Below are positions 11,501-20,067 of a DNA stretch of 64,000 bases, piece by piece. Source of the stretch: UTCHB3 sp964531325 (GTDB lineage: Bacteria; Bacteroidota; Ignavibacteria; Ignavibacteriales; Ignavibacteriaceae). The notes below the pieces were generated by a model. The model saw nothing but the letters and a program-made list of their open reading frames with translations, was not told the origin of the DNA and ran no database searches. The position numbers and the translations under genes were made by a program. The stretch is from contig CAZHCW010000011.1 of NCBI GenBank assembly GCA_964531325.1, positions 79,597 through 143,596 on the forward strand, written 5' to 3'. Position 1 is the stretch's first letter, and each line of letters starts with the position of its first letter.

Positions 11501-12053
11501 CTATTATGTAACGCAGAGTCAGCTTAGTGCTATTCACAATATCTATTTTAAAGAGAATATTAATGGGACAGCACAGCGTACATGGAAATTAAATATTTTA
11601 ATGAAAACTGCGAACGCTTCTCTGCCTACATCGGGCGTCCTGAAAACATTTACTAAAAAGCCATTCTCAAGCTCTGATTCTTACCGGTTTAATATGAAAT
11701 CGAGTTCGATCAACAGCGCCGCTGCTGCTAATGAATTGGAAAAAATTAAAGTAGTCCCTAATCCTTATGTGGTTACACATCAGAATGAGGCAAGATTACT
11801 CAGTACACAGACGAGTGGTAGAGGTGAAAGAGAAATCAGATTCACACATATTCCACCCGGATCGAAAATAAATATCTTCACCGTAAAAGGAGAGCTGATT
11901 AAGACCCTTCTTTCAGCCGATCAATATGTTGGAGATGTTTACTGGAACTTAAGAACTGAAGAAAATCTTGACGCAGCATTTGGTATGTATGTTTACACTG
12001 TTGAAATACCGAATGTCGGGACTAAAATCGGCAAGTTTGCCTTAATTAAATAG
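8526..12053 (+). CDS. Large secreted protein with fibronectin-type-III-like domain and sorting-tail-like C-terminus
   Basis: A 1175-residue predicted secreted protein. The chosen ATG gives a clean signal peptide (MNKFMIYISLLLLIVFANEALAQ); an ATG 15 bases upstream overlaps the receptor stop and only adds MQVES. Acidic, calcium-loop-like stretches such as YDGIDNDDDSGDPNAP and NDGVDNDFDGLIDENQ appear around residues 300 and 400. A fibronectin-type-III-like segment spans about 640-770 (ILYWDPRPVE, GYKIYRATDAG, TYYYAVAAYDKG). The last 90 residues (VVPNPYVV, IFTVKGELIKT, GMYVYTVEIP) resemble a T9SS type A sorting module, although the PNP motif is shortened. It lies directly after a TonB receptor and before a PorV-like gene, the usual arrangement for exported partners. 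Function unknown. Confidence 0.8.
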   Translation: MNKFMIYISLLLLIVFANEALAQRGDPNLRRIGYHTGNRIGISFYNDGQISGFNTGVDIRGEWPLGSGENYIGDCIPLIGVEFTNILGEIKHSVCISRGPRNNQLYERHPLYNYFWGWNPLPGYLNPASESVAMSHLPDSWPIGGWKDQPTWVDPNTGKTQWNGYFGRGIIQADQESYYWADDNQDDEFNGNFLPDSRDTSRKGMGLTMGVRGFQWSSFLAANSIFWLYDIKNEGTTIFRKADFGTVVGTLAGGDGDSQDDLGSFDVNNSITYSWDSDGSGNKGQKVGYVGYAFLESPGNPYDGIDNDDDSGDPNAPRFVQTSFDSVTYLPGSVMVLIDANTYARTQYTVQAGDNTVTSLGKTTTFTPGVTYFREGHIKEIINGVATPDSSSNDGVDNDFDGLIDENQAIHFETRKLKNLPGLKHKDFRTGLAVNAPLIDEKRDNDAGVMTSSFIKMSDGTVVLMSHWSGDENANWVATDIATGDIRDDVGGDGVGPFDEGYIGPDADGTEGNGRPDQGEPNFGKVDPDESDQIGLTSFNFFEQASSPDMTQDEILWNRMYPGRFDVIPPNPQDGDFIYASGYFPLAPNITERFSVSLLFGQDYADVVRQKNVVQQIYNAGYKFPQPPRKPKINITQDDGKVILYWDPRPVENSIDFMSKLKDFEGYKIYRATDAGFIDARTITNAYGVLFFNKPLRQFDIKGNGVKGFFYPQPDLLEQLGGITYYLGDDTTGLTNRFIDSSAVKGQTYYYAVAAYDKGDASKNIFPSENSTFIFRSNTGEIISDDNTGYITPGARPIGYVDASLESLTAETTPRGTGKVMVEVIDQSAINPKNTYRVVFADTSLQRYTESWSLVNITTGDTVVKKATIFGGSTPVVDGFRLQIANDEIIKLDTNKTGWYINAQDTMPVAGALGSAEYPEFTFETLFIVLSNTTNKGIVWADDYYLEFSPDSSYGRSVADTLRPPTPSNRIPARNANFKVKRVVDGSEVPFVYYVTQSQLSAIHNIYFKENINGTAQRTWKLNILMKTANASLPTSGVLKTFTKKPFSSSDSYRFNMKSSSINSAAAANELEKIKVVPNPYVVTHQNEARLLSTQTSGRGEREIRFTHIPPGSKINIFTVKGELIKTLLSADQYVGDVYWNLRTEENLDAAFGMYVYTVEIPNVGTKIGKFALIK

Positions 12054-12067
12054 CGGAGATTAAGAGA

Positions 12068-13075
12068 ATGAAAAGACTTTATTTTTTGTTTATTCTACTG
12101 TCTGCTGCTACTTTAATGTACGGTCAGACTAAGGTTGGCTCAACTGCTGCTCCATTCTTATCAATAGGGATTGGGCCAAGAGCTGTCGGAATGGGTGGTG
12201 CGTTTACTGCTACAGCAAACGACATCACAGCGTTATATTGGAACCCTGCAGGTGTCTCAAGAGTTGGCGGAAGTGCTGCCTACTTCTCTCACACTAAATG
12301 GTTCGCTGACATCAACTTTAATTATGCTGCTGCAATGCTGAGCCTGGGCGACTGGGGAACAGTGGGTGGTAGTGTTACTATTCTTGATTATGGCGAAACA
12401 GAAGTAACCACAATTAAAGAACCTGATGGTACCGGTGAAACTTATGGTGCAAAAGATCTCTCAATGGGATTACACTATGCGATGAACCTGACTGACCGGT
12501 TTTCAATTGGTGGTACCGTCAAATATGTTCAGCAATCGATCTGGAACACAAGTGCCTCAACTGTGGCATTTGATCTTGGTGTGCTTTTCCTTTCAGAGAT
12601 CTACGGATTGAGAATAGGGGCAACCATCTCCAACTTCGGTGGTGACATGACAATGGATGGTAAAGATCTCCTGGTGCTCTATGATGTTGATCCCGGAATC
12701 TTTGGCAACAACGACCAGGTTCTCGCAAAATTGAAAACCGATCCATTTCCTCTTCCACTTACCTTCAAGGTGGGTATTGCAATGGACGTTGTAAATTCGC
12801 AGGATCTAAAATTCACAGTCGGCCTGGATGCACTTCATCCAAATGACAACTCGGAAAGCATCAATGTGGGTGGTGAGGTTATATACAAAAACCTTATTTC
12901 TCTCAGAGGTGGATACAAATCCCTGTTCCTCGATAATGCGGAAGAAGGACTCACCCTCGGTGTAGGATTGAATTATGATATAGCCCCAAATCTTGGCTTA
13001 TCAGTAGATTATGCATATCAGGATTTTGGTTTGCTTAAGAACACACAATTCTTTTCACTTGGGATTAAATTTTAG
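12068..13075 (+). CDS. PorV/PorQ family outer-membrane protein
   Basis: A 335-residue protein with a signal peptide (MKRLYFLFILLSAATLMYGQ) and the family opening GIGPRAVGMGGAFTATAND followed by ALYWNPAG, diagnostic of the PorV/PorQ (UPF0164-like, FadL-related) barrel family. The C-terminus FFSLGIKF ends in an aromatic residue, as in outer-membrane barrels. In T9SS organisms PorV shuttles cargo carrying C-terminal sorting domains to the attachment complex at the surface. Here it is encoded 14 bases after a large exported protein and just before a T9SS-tailed protein, so a cargo-specific PorV-like partner is a reasonable inference. GGAG lies upstream of the ATG. Confidence 0.88.
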   Translation: MKRLYFLFILLSAATLMYGQTKVGSTAAPFLSIGIGPRAVGMGGAFTATANDITALYWNPAGVSRVGGSAAYFSHTKWFADINFNYAAAMLSLGDWGTVGGSVTILDYGETEVTTIKEPDGTGETYGAKDLSMGLHYAMNLTDRFSIGGTVKYVQQSIWNTSASTVAFDLGVLFLSEIYGLRIGATISNFGGDMTMDGKDLLVLYDVDPGIFGNNDQVLAKLKTDPFPLPLTFKVGIAMDVVNSQDLKFTVGLDALHPNDNSESINVGGEVIYKNLISLRGGYKSLFLDNAEEGLTLGVGLNYDIAPNLGLSVDYAYQDFGLLKNTQFFSLGIKF

Positions 13076-13140
13076 TTTATTTTACAACCATAAAAAAGAA
13101 TAATTTGAACACACAAATTCATTTAATGAGGAGAAACGCG

Positions 13141-14589
13141 ATGAAGAAAATCTTTACGGCTGTGGTCTTAATTACGGCTATGGCATCAATGGCTTTCGCC
13201 CAGAATGCTGTGACATTTCAAGTAAACATGGGAAAACAAGTTACTTTAGGTAACTTTGATCCTAATGCAGATACTTTATATGTCAGTGGTGCATTTAATG
13301 GGTGGGGAACCGGAAATCCGATCCCAAGGCCAGCAGGTAATGACTCAGTTTGGGTTGTAACCGTACCAGCAGTTGGTGCACCAACCACAACATCAGAATA
13401 CAAATTCAGATTCAGAGATGTATCTGCTTCTGCTGATGTTTGGGAAAGTGTTGCAAACAGAGTGGTAACTATTGGAGGAGATCCAACAGTTGTTGATGTT
13501 GTTTATTTCGATAACAACGGATATCAGACAACTTTTATGGTCAATCTTACATTTTCTGTTAACATGGAACTTGAAAGACTCTCCGGTAGATTCACACCAT
13601 CAGAAGATACTGTTTCTGTAAACGGTAACTTTAATGGCTGGGCATCTTTGGTTAACATCATGCTTCCGGGATTAAACCCTGATGTTTATGAAGTTTCTTT
13701 TGACAAAGAAGTTTCATTAAACGAAGAGTTGAACTACAAATACTGGTATACTCCTAATGCATGGGAAAGCCGTCCTAACAGACAATATCTCATCACACAG
13801 GAAGATATCACTGCTGGTTTCGTAGTTCAGGAAGGTACATACAATGATGGTAGCCTTGCAACTGTTATCAATCAGCCATGCACAATCAAATTGACTGTTA
13901 ATACTAACGGCGCAGTTGGTCCGATCGGTCCATTTACGGAAGTTACCAATGCAATCGTTGCCGGTTCGTCAGCTCCATTGGGCTGGCCGGGTGGCGGATG
14001 GCCAACAAGTGACTCAGCTATCGTTATCAGATTATTTGATGATGGAACAAATGGTGACCTTGTTGCCGATGACAAGATATTCTCAAGAGATATCCTTTTC
14101 CCTGCTTACACATCACTTGGAACCGAATACAAATATGGTCTTAACTTTGGATTGACAACAAACCAGGGTGTAAACGACAACGAAGCAGGTATTGGCAATA
14201 ACCACAGATTCGGATGGCAGATTAATTATGTAAGTGCAACCGCTGTTGATACATTTGGTAGAATCACTACATCAAACTTGATCAATGTTGTTACAGGCGT
14301 TAAAGAAATTGACAACAATATTCCTAACAATTACAACATGAGCCAGAACTATCCTAACCCATTCAACCCTTCAACTTCTATCCGTTTCAGCATCCCTGAA
14401 GCCGGTAATGTAAGAATGGTTGTTTACAATGTAACAGGTCAGGAAGTTGCAGTTCTTTTGGATGGCCAAAAAGCTGCCGGTAACTATGAAGTTAGCTTCG
14501 ATGCTGCTAAATTACCTTCAGGTATCTATCTTTACACAATCCAGTCAGGTAACTTTACCCAGACTCGTAAAATGATGCTCTTGAAGTAA
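13141..14589 (+). CDS. T9SS-tailed secreted protein with two starch-binding/E-set-like domains
   Basis: 482 residues. The ATG at 13141 is chosen because GAGGAG lies about eight bases upstream and it begins a standard signal peptide (MKKIFTAVVLITAMASMAFA). Two related beta-sandwich domains follow: DTLYVSGAFNGWGTGNPI near residue 40 and EDTVSVNGNFNGWASLVN near 155. Both carry the F-N-G-W signature of CBM20/CBM48-like or glycogen-debranching N-terminal domains. The last 85 residues are a T9SS type A module (QNYPNPFNPSTSIRFSIPE, ending TRKMMLLK). It closes the receptor/PorV cluster and is followed by a strong terminator. Carbohydrate binding is possible but not demonstrated by the sequence alone. 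Confidence 0.85.
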   Translation: MKKIFTAVVLITAMASMAFAQNAVTFQVNMGKQVTLGNFDPNADTLYVSGAFNGWGTGNPIPRPAGNDSVWVVTVPAVGAPTTTSEYKFRFRDVSASADVWESVANRVVTIGGDPTVVDVVYFDNNGYQTTFMVNLTFSVNMELERLSGRFTPSEDTVSVNGNFNGWASLVNIMLPGLNPDVYEVSFDKEVSLNEELNYKYWYTPNAWESRPNRQYLITQEDITAGFVVQEGTYNDGSLATVINQPCTIKLTVNTNGAVGPIGPFTEVTNAIVAGSSAPLGWPGGGWPTSDSAIVIRLFDDGTNGDLVADDKIFSRDILFPAYTSLGTEYKYGLNFGLTTNQGVNDNEAGIGNNHRFGWQINYVSATAVDTFGRITTSNLINVVTGVKEIDNNIPNNYNMSQNYPNPFNPSTSIRFSIPEAGNVRMVVYNVTGQEVAVLLDGQKAAGNYEVSFDAAKLPSGIYLYTIQSGNFTQTRKMMLLK

Positions 14590-14610
14590 TTTCTTCGTTT
14601 GAAGAGTTAA

Positions 14611-14648
14611 AATCCGGATTGCCGAAATGCAATCCGGATTTTTTATTT
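14611..14648 (+). terminator. Rho-independent terminator
   Basis: AATCCGGATT is repeated after a 10-base spacer and runs straight into TTTTTATTTT. The perfect 10-bp stem with a T tract, 21 bases after the stop of the T9SS-tailed gene, is a textbook intrinsic terminator. Confidence 0.9.
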
Positions 14649-14689
14649 TGTATGGATGATTAATTATTTTTTTGGAAAAACAGCGTAAA

Positions 14690-15451
14690 ATGAAACAATA
14701 CACTTCACACCCCGGCTTCTCAACCTCGATGGCAAATGACAAACAACTTCAAGAACTGATCCGGAAAGTAATAATTGAGGAGAAAATCACACATGTTTTC
14801 GAATCGGGTACTTACCTCGGAACGGGTTCCACGAGAATGATAGCAGATGCATTTGCAGATGTGGGTGCTCCAAAAAATTTCATTACTGTGGAAGCAAATT
14901 ATTTTAACTGGGTTAAGGCTGTTAAAAACCTTGAAAAATACCCGTTTGTTACACCGGTTTGGGGTCTGACTCTTAACAGGGAAGAGGCGATAGAGTTTGT
15001 TGTAAATGATGATATGTTAAAAAATGCTGACAAATATCCCGACATCTATTGTGATGGTGGAGATGATCCACATGGATTTTACACAAGAGAAATAAAAGGT
15101 GAGTTTGGTAATTCTCGCTTCGGAATATTGAACCTGATATATAACCGAAAAATAAAAAAAGAAGAAAAAAAATACTATCAGGGTGAAAATATGATCACCA
15201 AATATCTTTCAGAGATGAGAAAATACAACCCGCTTGTGCTGTTGGATTCATCAGGGGGAGTTGGTTACCTGGAGTTTAAAACGACATTAAATGCATTGGA
15301 GAATGAACCATTCTGCATTATTCTCGATGATGTACATCATGTGAAACATCACAGGAGTTACCTTGATATTAAAAAGTCTCCCGATTTTACAGTTGTAGGA
15401 GAAAATTACCAGGGTGGCTGGATTTTTGCCATCAGAAACCGGTCTATTTGA
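14690..15451 (+). CDS. SAM-dependent methyltransferase-like protein
   Basis: 253 residues from the ATG at 14690; a TTG 18 bases upstream would add six residues. The segment FESGTYLGTGSTRMIADAF (near residue 35) followed by ITVEANYFN resembles motif I (glycine-rich SAM loop) and the acidic end of strand 2 in class I methyltransferases of the TylF/methyltransferase-24 kind. The C-terminal part has IILDDVHHVKHHRSYLDI, where an Asp-Asp pair and nearby histidines could bind a metal as in TylF-like O-methyltransferases. No substrate can be named. It converges on the SGNH gene, the two stops overlapping by eight bases. Confidence 0.6.
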   Translation: MKQYTSHPGFSTSMANDKQLQELIRKVIIEEKITHVFESGTYLGTGSTRMIADAFADVGAPKNFITVEANYFNWVKAVKNLEKYPFVTPVWGLTLNREEAIEFVVNDDMLKNADKYPDIYCDGGDDPHGFYTREIKGEFGNSRFGILNLIYNRKIKKEEKKYYQGENMITKYLSEMRKYNPLVLLDSSGGVGYLEFKTTLNALENEPFCIILDDVHHVKHHRSYLDIKKSPDFTVVGENYQGGWIFAIRNRSI

Positions 15452-17270
15452 TGTTTTTTAACTGACTGTTCAACTCTCTCGCACCGGGAAATTTTGGATC
15501 AACTTCGAGACATTTCTGCAGATAAATTTTAGCAGAAGTGTAATCCTTTAGATTTATAAAAGCACCCGCCAGATTATATAATGTTTGTGGATCACGAGCA
15601 TCATGGTTAATACTCTCCAAAAGCCATTTTTTCCCACCTTCAGCATCGTTTTCGCTTAAAGCAATAATTCCCAACCATTTGGTTGAATAAGCCCCCGGGG
15701 TTATGGCATAACTTTGATGTAGGACTGCTTTTGACTTTACATACAGTTTTAATTGCATTAGTGCATCAGCATACGCATTATAGAATTTAGTAATGAAGTG
15801 GAACTGCGAAATTAAAACTTCAAATTCCTTTAAAGCTTTTATTTCATCATTTTGAGATACAAACCAGTTTGCTGCTTTGGTGTGGGCTTCATCCCACTTT
15901 AATTCCCCTTTGGCAGATTGCAGAGCAAGTGAATCGATATAGTTTTGCGGTGGTCTCATCTTTTCAAGTGGTATTTTGGTATTTGACCTGTTGAAGGGCC
16001 ACTGAGATTTGATCCCAAGCAGGCGGTAGTCGGAAATAAGAGAATCAAGCTTTGAAAACGGGAGATTTACCATTGTAAGACTGTCTAATGCCTTTGAATC
16101 AACTGTAACTTCAGGCTTTTCTTTGAGAACCCCTGATTTTGTTATTCCTTCAAGGAATAAACTTGACATCAGATTATAACCGGCTAAATTGGGGTGAAGA
16201 TGGTCGGTCATCAAATCGTTGCCCACAATTCCATTTCGTGACACAGCATTAAATACAGAATCAATTTGAATTAACGATGCACCATGTTTTGATGCGAGGT
16301 TTTTTATGATGGAATTAAATGATTTGGGGGCTCTGAAACGGAGTTCATCCAAGTCTTTTGCTTTTATAAATTCGATTTTTGCTTCATCATATTTTTCATC
16401 TCTGTAAAGTTTTTCCGCAGTTTCAAATATTTTTCCGGCGCCACTCATCTCTGCAATAAATGGTGGTTGGTTGAGCAGGTTTGACACAAGTGTACCAATT
16501 ACAACAGGAATGTTGTTCCCTTTTAACTCTTCGAGTATGTAATTCAGGTTGTGTTCAAACTGGTCAACTCCTGCCTGATAAAGGTCAGAATCAAGAGGGA
16601 TAAGTTTATCTTTTGCGAGTGATTCCATTAATCCGGGAGAAGTTTGTTGTTCTGGTTCTCCTGAAAATATTGAAGAAATCAGTCTTATAACTCGCAATTT
16701 CCCCATGTTATGCATAAAACGGGTGATTCCGGGTGATGAGGCAATACTCGTCATTGAGGCAGCACCGAGAGCACCATAATATTCATTGTGGCCGGTATAA
16801 ATGAGAACCAAATCGGGTTTTTGTTCGATCACATCCTCAAGTATATCCATAATTGCATAAGAATTTATGGCTGCAATTCCTAAATTCACAATCTCAAATT
16901 TTTTCTTTGGATAGAGAATTTTGAGTCGTTGATCAAGGAAGCGGGAGAATCCTCCATTCGGTTCAAAAGGAAAACCCGCTGCACTGCTTTCGCCCAATAT
17001 CATGATTCTTAGTGTGTTTGGGTCTTTGGTTTTTGTGAATACATCGTTTATTGAGTGGGGAACAAAAGAGGCTCCCTTAAAATATCTTCTGGTAAGGTCG
17101 GGGTTGAGAACCAACAATTTCTCTTCACTTCCCGGAACGGTTATAAAAACAGGATTATCAGCCGCGTATCCAAAGGCTCTTAAACCAATTTCAACCAATC
17201 CAAGAATCAGGAATGGGAGAAAAATTGAGACTATGTAAAACGATATCGGGTATTTTTTTTTGTTTGCCAT
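15444..17270 (-). CDS. Membrane-anchored SGNH/GDSL hydrolase with C-terminal TPR-like repeats
   Basis: 608 residues. An N-terminal membrane anchor (about 9-30, FYIVSIFLPFLILGLVEIGL) precedes an SGNH hydrolase domain: block I with the nucleophile serine in IMILGESSAAGF (near residue 95), block III GHNEYYG (near 160), and block V DHLHPNLAGY (near 355) carrying the Asp/His pair. After residue about 450 the sequence turns into helical pairs typical of tetratricopeptide repeats (NLAGAFINLKDYTSAKIYLQ). Family members are esterases or acyl hydrolases; the anchored form with TPRs suggests an envelope role. The lipid or sugar substrate is unknown. Divergently transcribed from the isomerase gene with only 75 bases between starts. 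Confidence 0.85.
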   Translation of the reverse strand: MANKKKYPISFYIVSIFLPFLILGLVEIGLRAFGYAADNPVFITVPGSEEKLLVLNPDLTRRYFKGASFVPHSINDVFTKTKDPNTLRIMILGESSAAGFPFEPNGGFSRFLDQRLKILYPKKKFEIVNLGIAAINSYAIMDILEDVIEQKPDLVLIYTGHNEYYGALGAASMTSIASSPGITRFMHNMGKLRVIRLISSIFSGEPEQQTSPGLMESLAKDKLIPLDSDLYQAGVDQFEHNLNYILEELKGNNIPVVIGTLVSNLLNQPPFIAEMSGAGKIFETAEKLYRDEKYDEAKIEFIKAKDLDELRFRAPKSFNSIIKNLASKHGASLIQIDSVFNAVSRNGIVGNDLMTDHLHPNLAGYNLMSSLFLEGITKSGVLKEKPEVTVDSKALDSLTMVNLPFSKLDSLISDYRLLGIKSQWPFNRSNTKIPLEKMRPPQNYIDSLALQSAKGELKWDEAHTKAANWFVSQNDEIKALKEFEVLISQFHFITKFYNAYADALMQLKLYVKSKAVLHQSYAITPGAYSTKWLGIIALSENDAEGGKKWLLESINHDARDPQTLYNLAGAFINLKDYTSAKIYLQKCLEVDPKFPGARELNSQLKNIK

Positions 17271-17345
17271 TTGGTAAGTGTCAGTTTCTTAAATAAAACG
17301 AATAATATCGTAAAATATTGATTATTCTAAAACATAAATATAAGA

Positions 17346-19208
17346 ATGAAACCAATTAATTTTTTGATTGTTCCGGTAATATTATTGATCTTAAGCGGAA
17401 GTATATTTGCTCAACCCCAAAAAGAGATAGTGGCAAAGATTGGGAATCGAGAAATAACTTCAGAGGAATTTATCCTTCGTTATGAGATGTCGCCCAAGTT
17501 TACTCCACATGTTAAGGGAGCTGTTAAAGCACTTAAAGAAGAGCTGATTTATACTGTTACAGCAGAAAAGTTGTTTGCTCTTGAAGCTGAGTTATTGCGA
17601 CTCGACACTTTAAAGGATGTAAAAAGAAGGATTGAACAATTCGAAAAGATGTTTGCCCGCGATGCCCTCTTTAAAGCTGAGATAATTGATAAAATTGATC
17701 AGACCCAACAAACTCTCGCCAATGAGATGGCAAAAGCAATAACCAAAATTAAAATTAAGGCGATAAGAAACAGTGATCAGGATCAGATCAAAAATGTTTA
17801 CAATTTCCTAAACAATGGTGTCCCTTTTGATTCTTTGTTTTTTGATATCTACAAGAATGGTTATCAAGAAAATATGCTTGAAGTTTCCTATGGGATGTTT
17901 GACTATGATATCGAGGAAAAACTTTATCAGAAGAAGCCGGGGGAATATACTGAACCATTGTTCTATAACAATCTTTGGTATATTTTTTATGTTGAATCAA
18001 AAAGGGATTCTTCGTTTACTGATTCAAAACAGATTGAAAACGAGTTTACACGAGTAAAAAAACTGTATATCGAACGGTTAACACAAAAGCTGTATCAAGC
18101 TTTTAAAAAAGAGTTTTTTAAAGGGTTAAAAATCTCAACCGATGGAAACCTTCTTGCTGTTTTTGCGGGCAGGTTTTACGAACATCTTAAACAAAAACTC
18201 TTAGCCGAACCAAATACAGCCAAATCCCTCTCAGAAACGGGGAAGTGGAACCTTAAGAGCGAAGAGTTTTATTTTACAAAGAGTAAAATCCCGTTTGACT
18301 CACTGCAGATGACTTATTTCTCCCACAATTCCAAAAACTACTCACTTGAAGATTTTATCTATTTCCTTGCAGGTGATGTGAGGGAGATCGAATCGGTTGA
18401 TTACAACAAACTTATGATAAAGTTGAAAAATTGGACTCGTGATTATATCGAATCAGAAGTTTTAGCAGAAGAAGCCATGAAGAGAACATTGCATAAAAAG
18501 CCTGATGTTCGGAGAGAAATCAACATCTGGCGCGACTACACTCTTTCCAATGCCTACCAGGCTTTGTATCTCGACTCTGCCTACATCAGTGAAGCCGAAG
18601 TGATGGATTATTTTGTAAAACGGAACAACGGGCAGGCTGGCGGAGTTACTCTCAAGCTTGCAAGAGCTATAAGTTCCGATCTTGATGCACTCGCCTCATT
18701 AATTACGGGAATGGATGATGGAACTGATTTTCTTACCCTGGCAAAATCGGTTAATGGAGAGCGGGACAAAGAGGTAAATGGCAGGGTGGAAGAATTTGTT
18801 CCTGCTTCCGATTATGGTGAAGCAGGTACCATAGCACTAAAATTATCCCCCGGTAGAGTGTTTGGGCCTGTAAAAATTGGTGATGAATTTGTAGTAATGA
18901 AACTGATAGATAAAAAACTTGAAGACATTTTATTGGTCGAGGAGTATGATGCAGTAAAGGATAAATTAAAAAGAGATCTTGGTTTCCAGAAATATTATAA
19001 ATCGATGGTGAAAAACACAGCAATTCTCGCTTCAAAATTTAATGTAAATATCGATCTGAACAAAATTGATGAACTCAAAGTTACAGAAACTAACGCTGTT
19101 TATTTCAGATATATGGGATTTGGGAGTAGAATTACGGCTTTTCCACTTATGAGACCATTCACGGAATGGGTGGATGAATGGAAAAAAATGAAGGAGTTGA
19201 ACCCCTGA
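17346..19208 (+). CDS. PpiC/SurA-like peptidyl-prolyl isomerase, periplasmic chaperone
   Basis: 620 residues with a signal peptide (MKPINFLIVPVILLILSGSIFA). The start of the mature protein (EIVAKIGNREITSEEFILRYE) is the typical opening of SurA/PpiD-type chaperones. A parvulin-like segment lies near 130-220 (YNFLNNGVPFDSLFFDIYKN), and a second lies near 440-530 (LARAISSDLDALASLITGM, then VNGRVEEFVPASDYG and GRVFGPVKIGDEFVVMKL). Such proteins assist folding of outer-membrane proteins, of which this window encodes many. The ATG lies in a short AT-rich divergent intergenic region; no strong Shine-Dalgarno sequence is seen. Confidence 0.85.
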   Translation: MKPINFLIVPVILLILSGSIFAQPQKEIVAKIGNREITSEEFILRYEMSPKFTPHVKGAVKALKEELIYTVTAEKLFALEAELLRLDTLKDVKRRIEQFEKMFARDALFKAEIIDKIDQTQQTLANEMAKAITKIKIKAIRNSDQDQIKNVYNFLNNGVPFDSLFFDIYKNGYQENMLEVSYGMFDYDIEEKLYQKKPGEYTEPLFYNNLWYIFYVESKRDSSFTDSKQIENEFTRVKKLYIERLTQKLYQAFKKEFFKGLKISTDGNLLAVFAGRFYEHLKQKLLAEPNTAKSLSETGKWNLKSEEFYFTKSKIPFDSLQMTYFSHNSKNYSLEDFIYFLAGDVREIESVDYNKLMIKLKNWTRDYIESEVLAEEAMKRTLHKKPDVRREINIWRDYTLSNAYQALYLDSAYISEAEVMDYFVKRNNGQAGGVTLKLARAISSDLDALASLITGMDDGTDFLTLAKSVNGERDKEVNGRVEEFVPASDYGEAGTIALKLSPGRVFGPVKIGDEFVVMKLIDKKLEDILLVEEYDAVKDKLKRDLGFQKYYKSMVKNTAILASKFNVNIDLNKIDELKVTETNAVYFRYMGFGSRITAFPLMRPFTEWVDEWKKMKELNP

Positions 19209-19763
19209 TTATTTCTCCGGGGTAAAACCATGTTTTTTATTAAACGCCTCGATCGACCTCCATATCGCAAAGGAGAAAAATGGAGCCACAAAAATATCAA
19301 TTGTGTAATGTACATGTTGAAGCAGAATAAAAACTGACATTAACACAGCAAGCACCACAAGGATATATTTCATCGTTTTGTTTTCAACAATGTAGGCGAA
19401 TAGTACCGCAACTGATATATGCCCCGAAAAAAAGAGGTCATGTTTAAGAACAATTCCTGAACTTAAAGATGAAATAAATGGATCAAAAAGAGGGATAAGG
19501 GTTTCGGGAGCTTTCAGAGGAAGCAACCACATTGCAACCAGTCTCGAACTCAGCAGGAAAAAATAGGCTTGAAATCCCATCATAAATCTGACAGGTCTGT
19601 CGGATATATAATAGAAGGTAATAAACACTCCACTATAAAGCATCAAAAATATCCACCAGGTTAGATCCACCGGACTAAACAGATTCAGTACCGGATCAAC
19701 AAAACTAAATCCCTCCCGAACTTCGTTTAATTCAAGAATTCTTGGTGCAATGTATGCAAGCAA
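19209..19763 (-). CDS. PAP2-like / sphingomyelin-synthase-like membrane protein, N-terminus uncertain
   Basis: A polytopic membrane protein. The C-terminal half carries KHDLFFSGHISVAVLFAY and, 40 residues on, HVHYTIDIFVAPFFSF, matching the two histidine motifs of the PAP2-like (sphingomyelin-synthase-related) domain of phosphohead-group transferases and phosphatases. With the TTG at 19763 the protein has 184 residues, but that start lies in the middle of a hydrophobic helix. The frame is open upstream to 19934 and encodes a basic stretch plus the rest of the helix (KFRIYFIATVVFSLLLAY). That extension contains no ATG or GTG; a GAGAGG stands six bases before an ATT codon at 19862. The true start is therefore unresolved. 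Its stop adjoins the isomerase stop (convergent). Confidence 0.7.
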   Translation of the reverse strand: MLAYIAPRILELNEVREGFSFVDPVLNLFSPVDLTWWIFLMLYSGVFITFYYISDRPVRFMMGFQAYFFLLSSRLVAMWLLPLKAPETLIPLFDPFISSLSSGIVLKHDLFFSGHISVAVLFAYIVENKTMKYILVVLAVLMSVFILLQHVHYTIDIFVAPFFSFAIWRSIEAFNKKHGFTPEK

Positions 19764-20031
19764 CAGACTGAATACTACCGTTGCGATAAAATATATCCGG
19801 AATTTGCTCTCTTTAAATTTCGATCTCCAGCTTGAAGCTACACGGGTGGGATATGTTGAAATAATAATCCTCTCGGAAAAGTGAATAAATGCATTCCAAA
19901 TATAAAGAATGAGTAAAGATAACTCACTTTTGATTTATCAAAAAAAAGAAAATCTTTACTGTTTATGACAATGTAAATTGTTAATAATTTCATTATTTGA
20001 GTAAAAACGCCTATTCCAAGTGGTACAATTT

Positions 20032-20060
20032 TTGATGTATAGACTTGCCACAAATATAAG
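20032..20060 (+). promoter_or_regulatory. Possible promoter for the rnf cluster
   Basis: TTGATG and TATAAG are separated by 17 bases, and TATAAG ends seven bases before the rnfC ATG. If real, transcription would begin at or next to the start codon (leaderless or nearly so), and no Shine-Dalgarno sequence is present in front of rnfC. Inferred from sequence only. Confidence 0.25.
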
Positions 20061-20067
20061 TTAGAGA

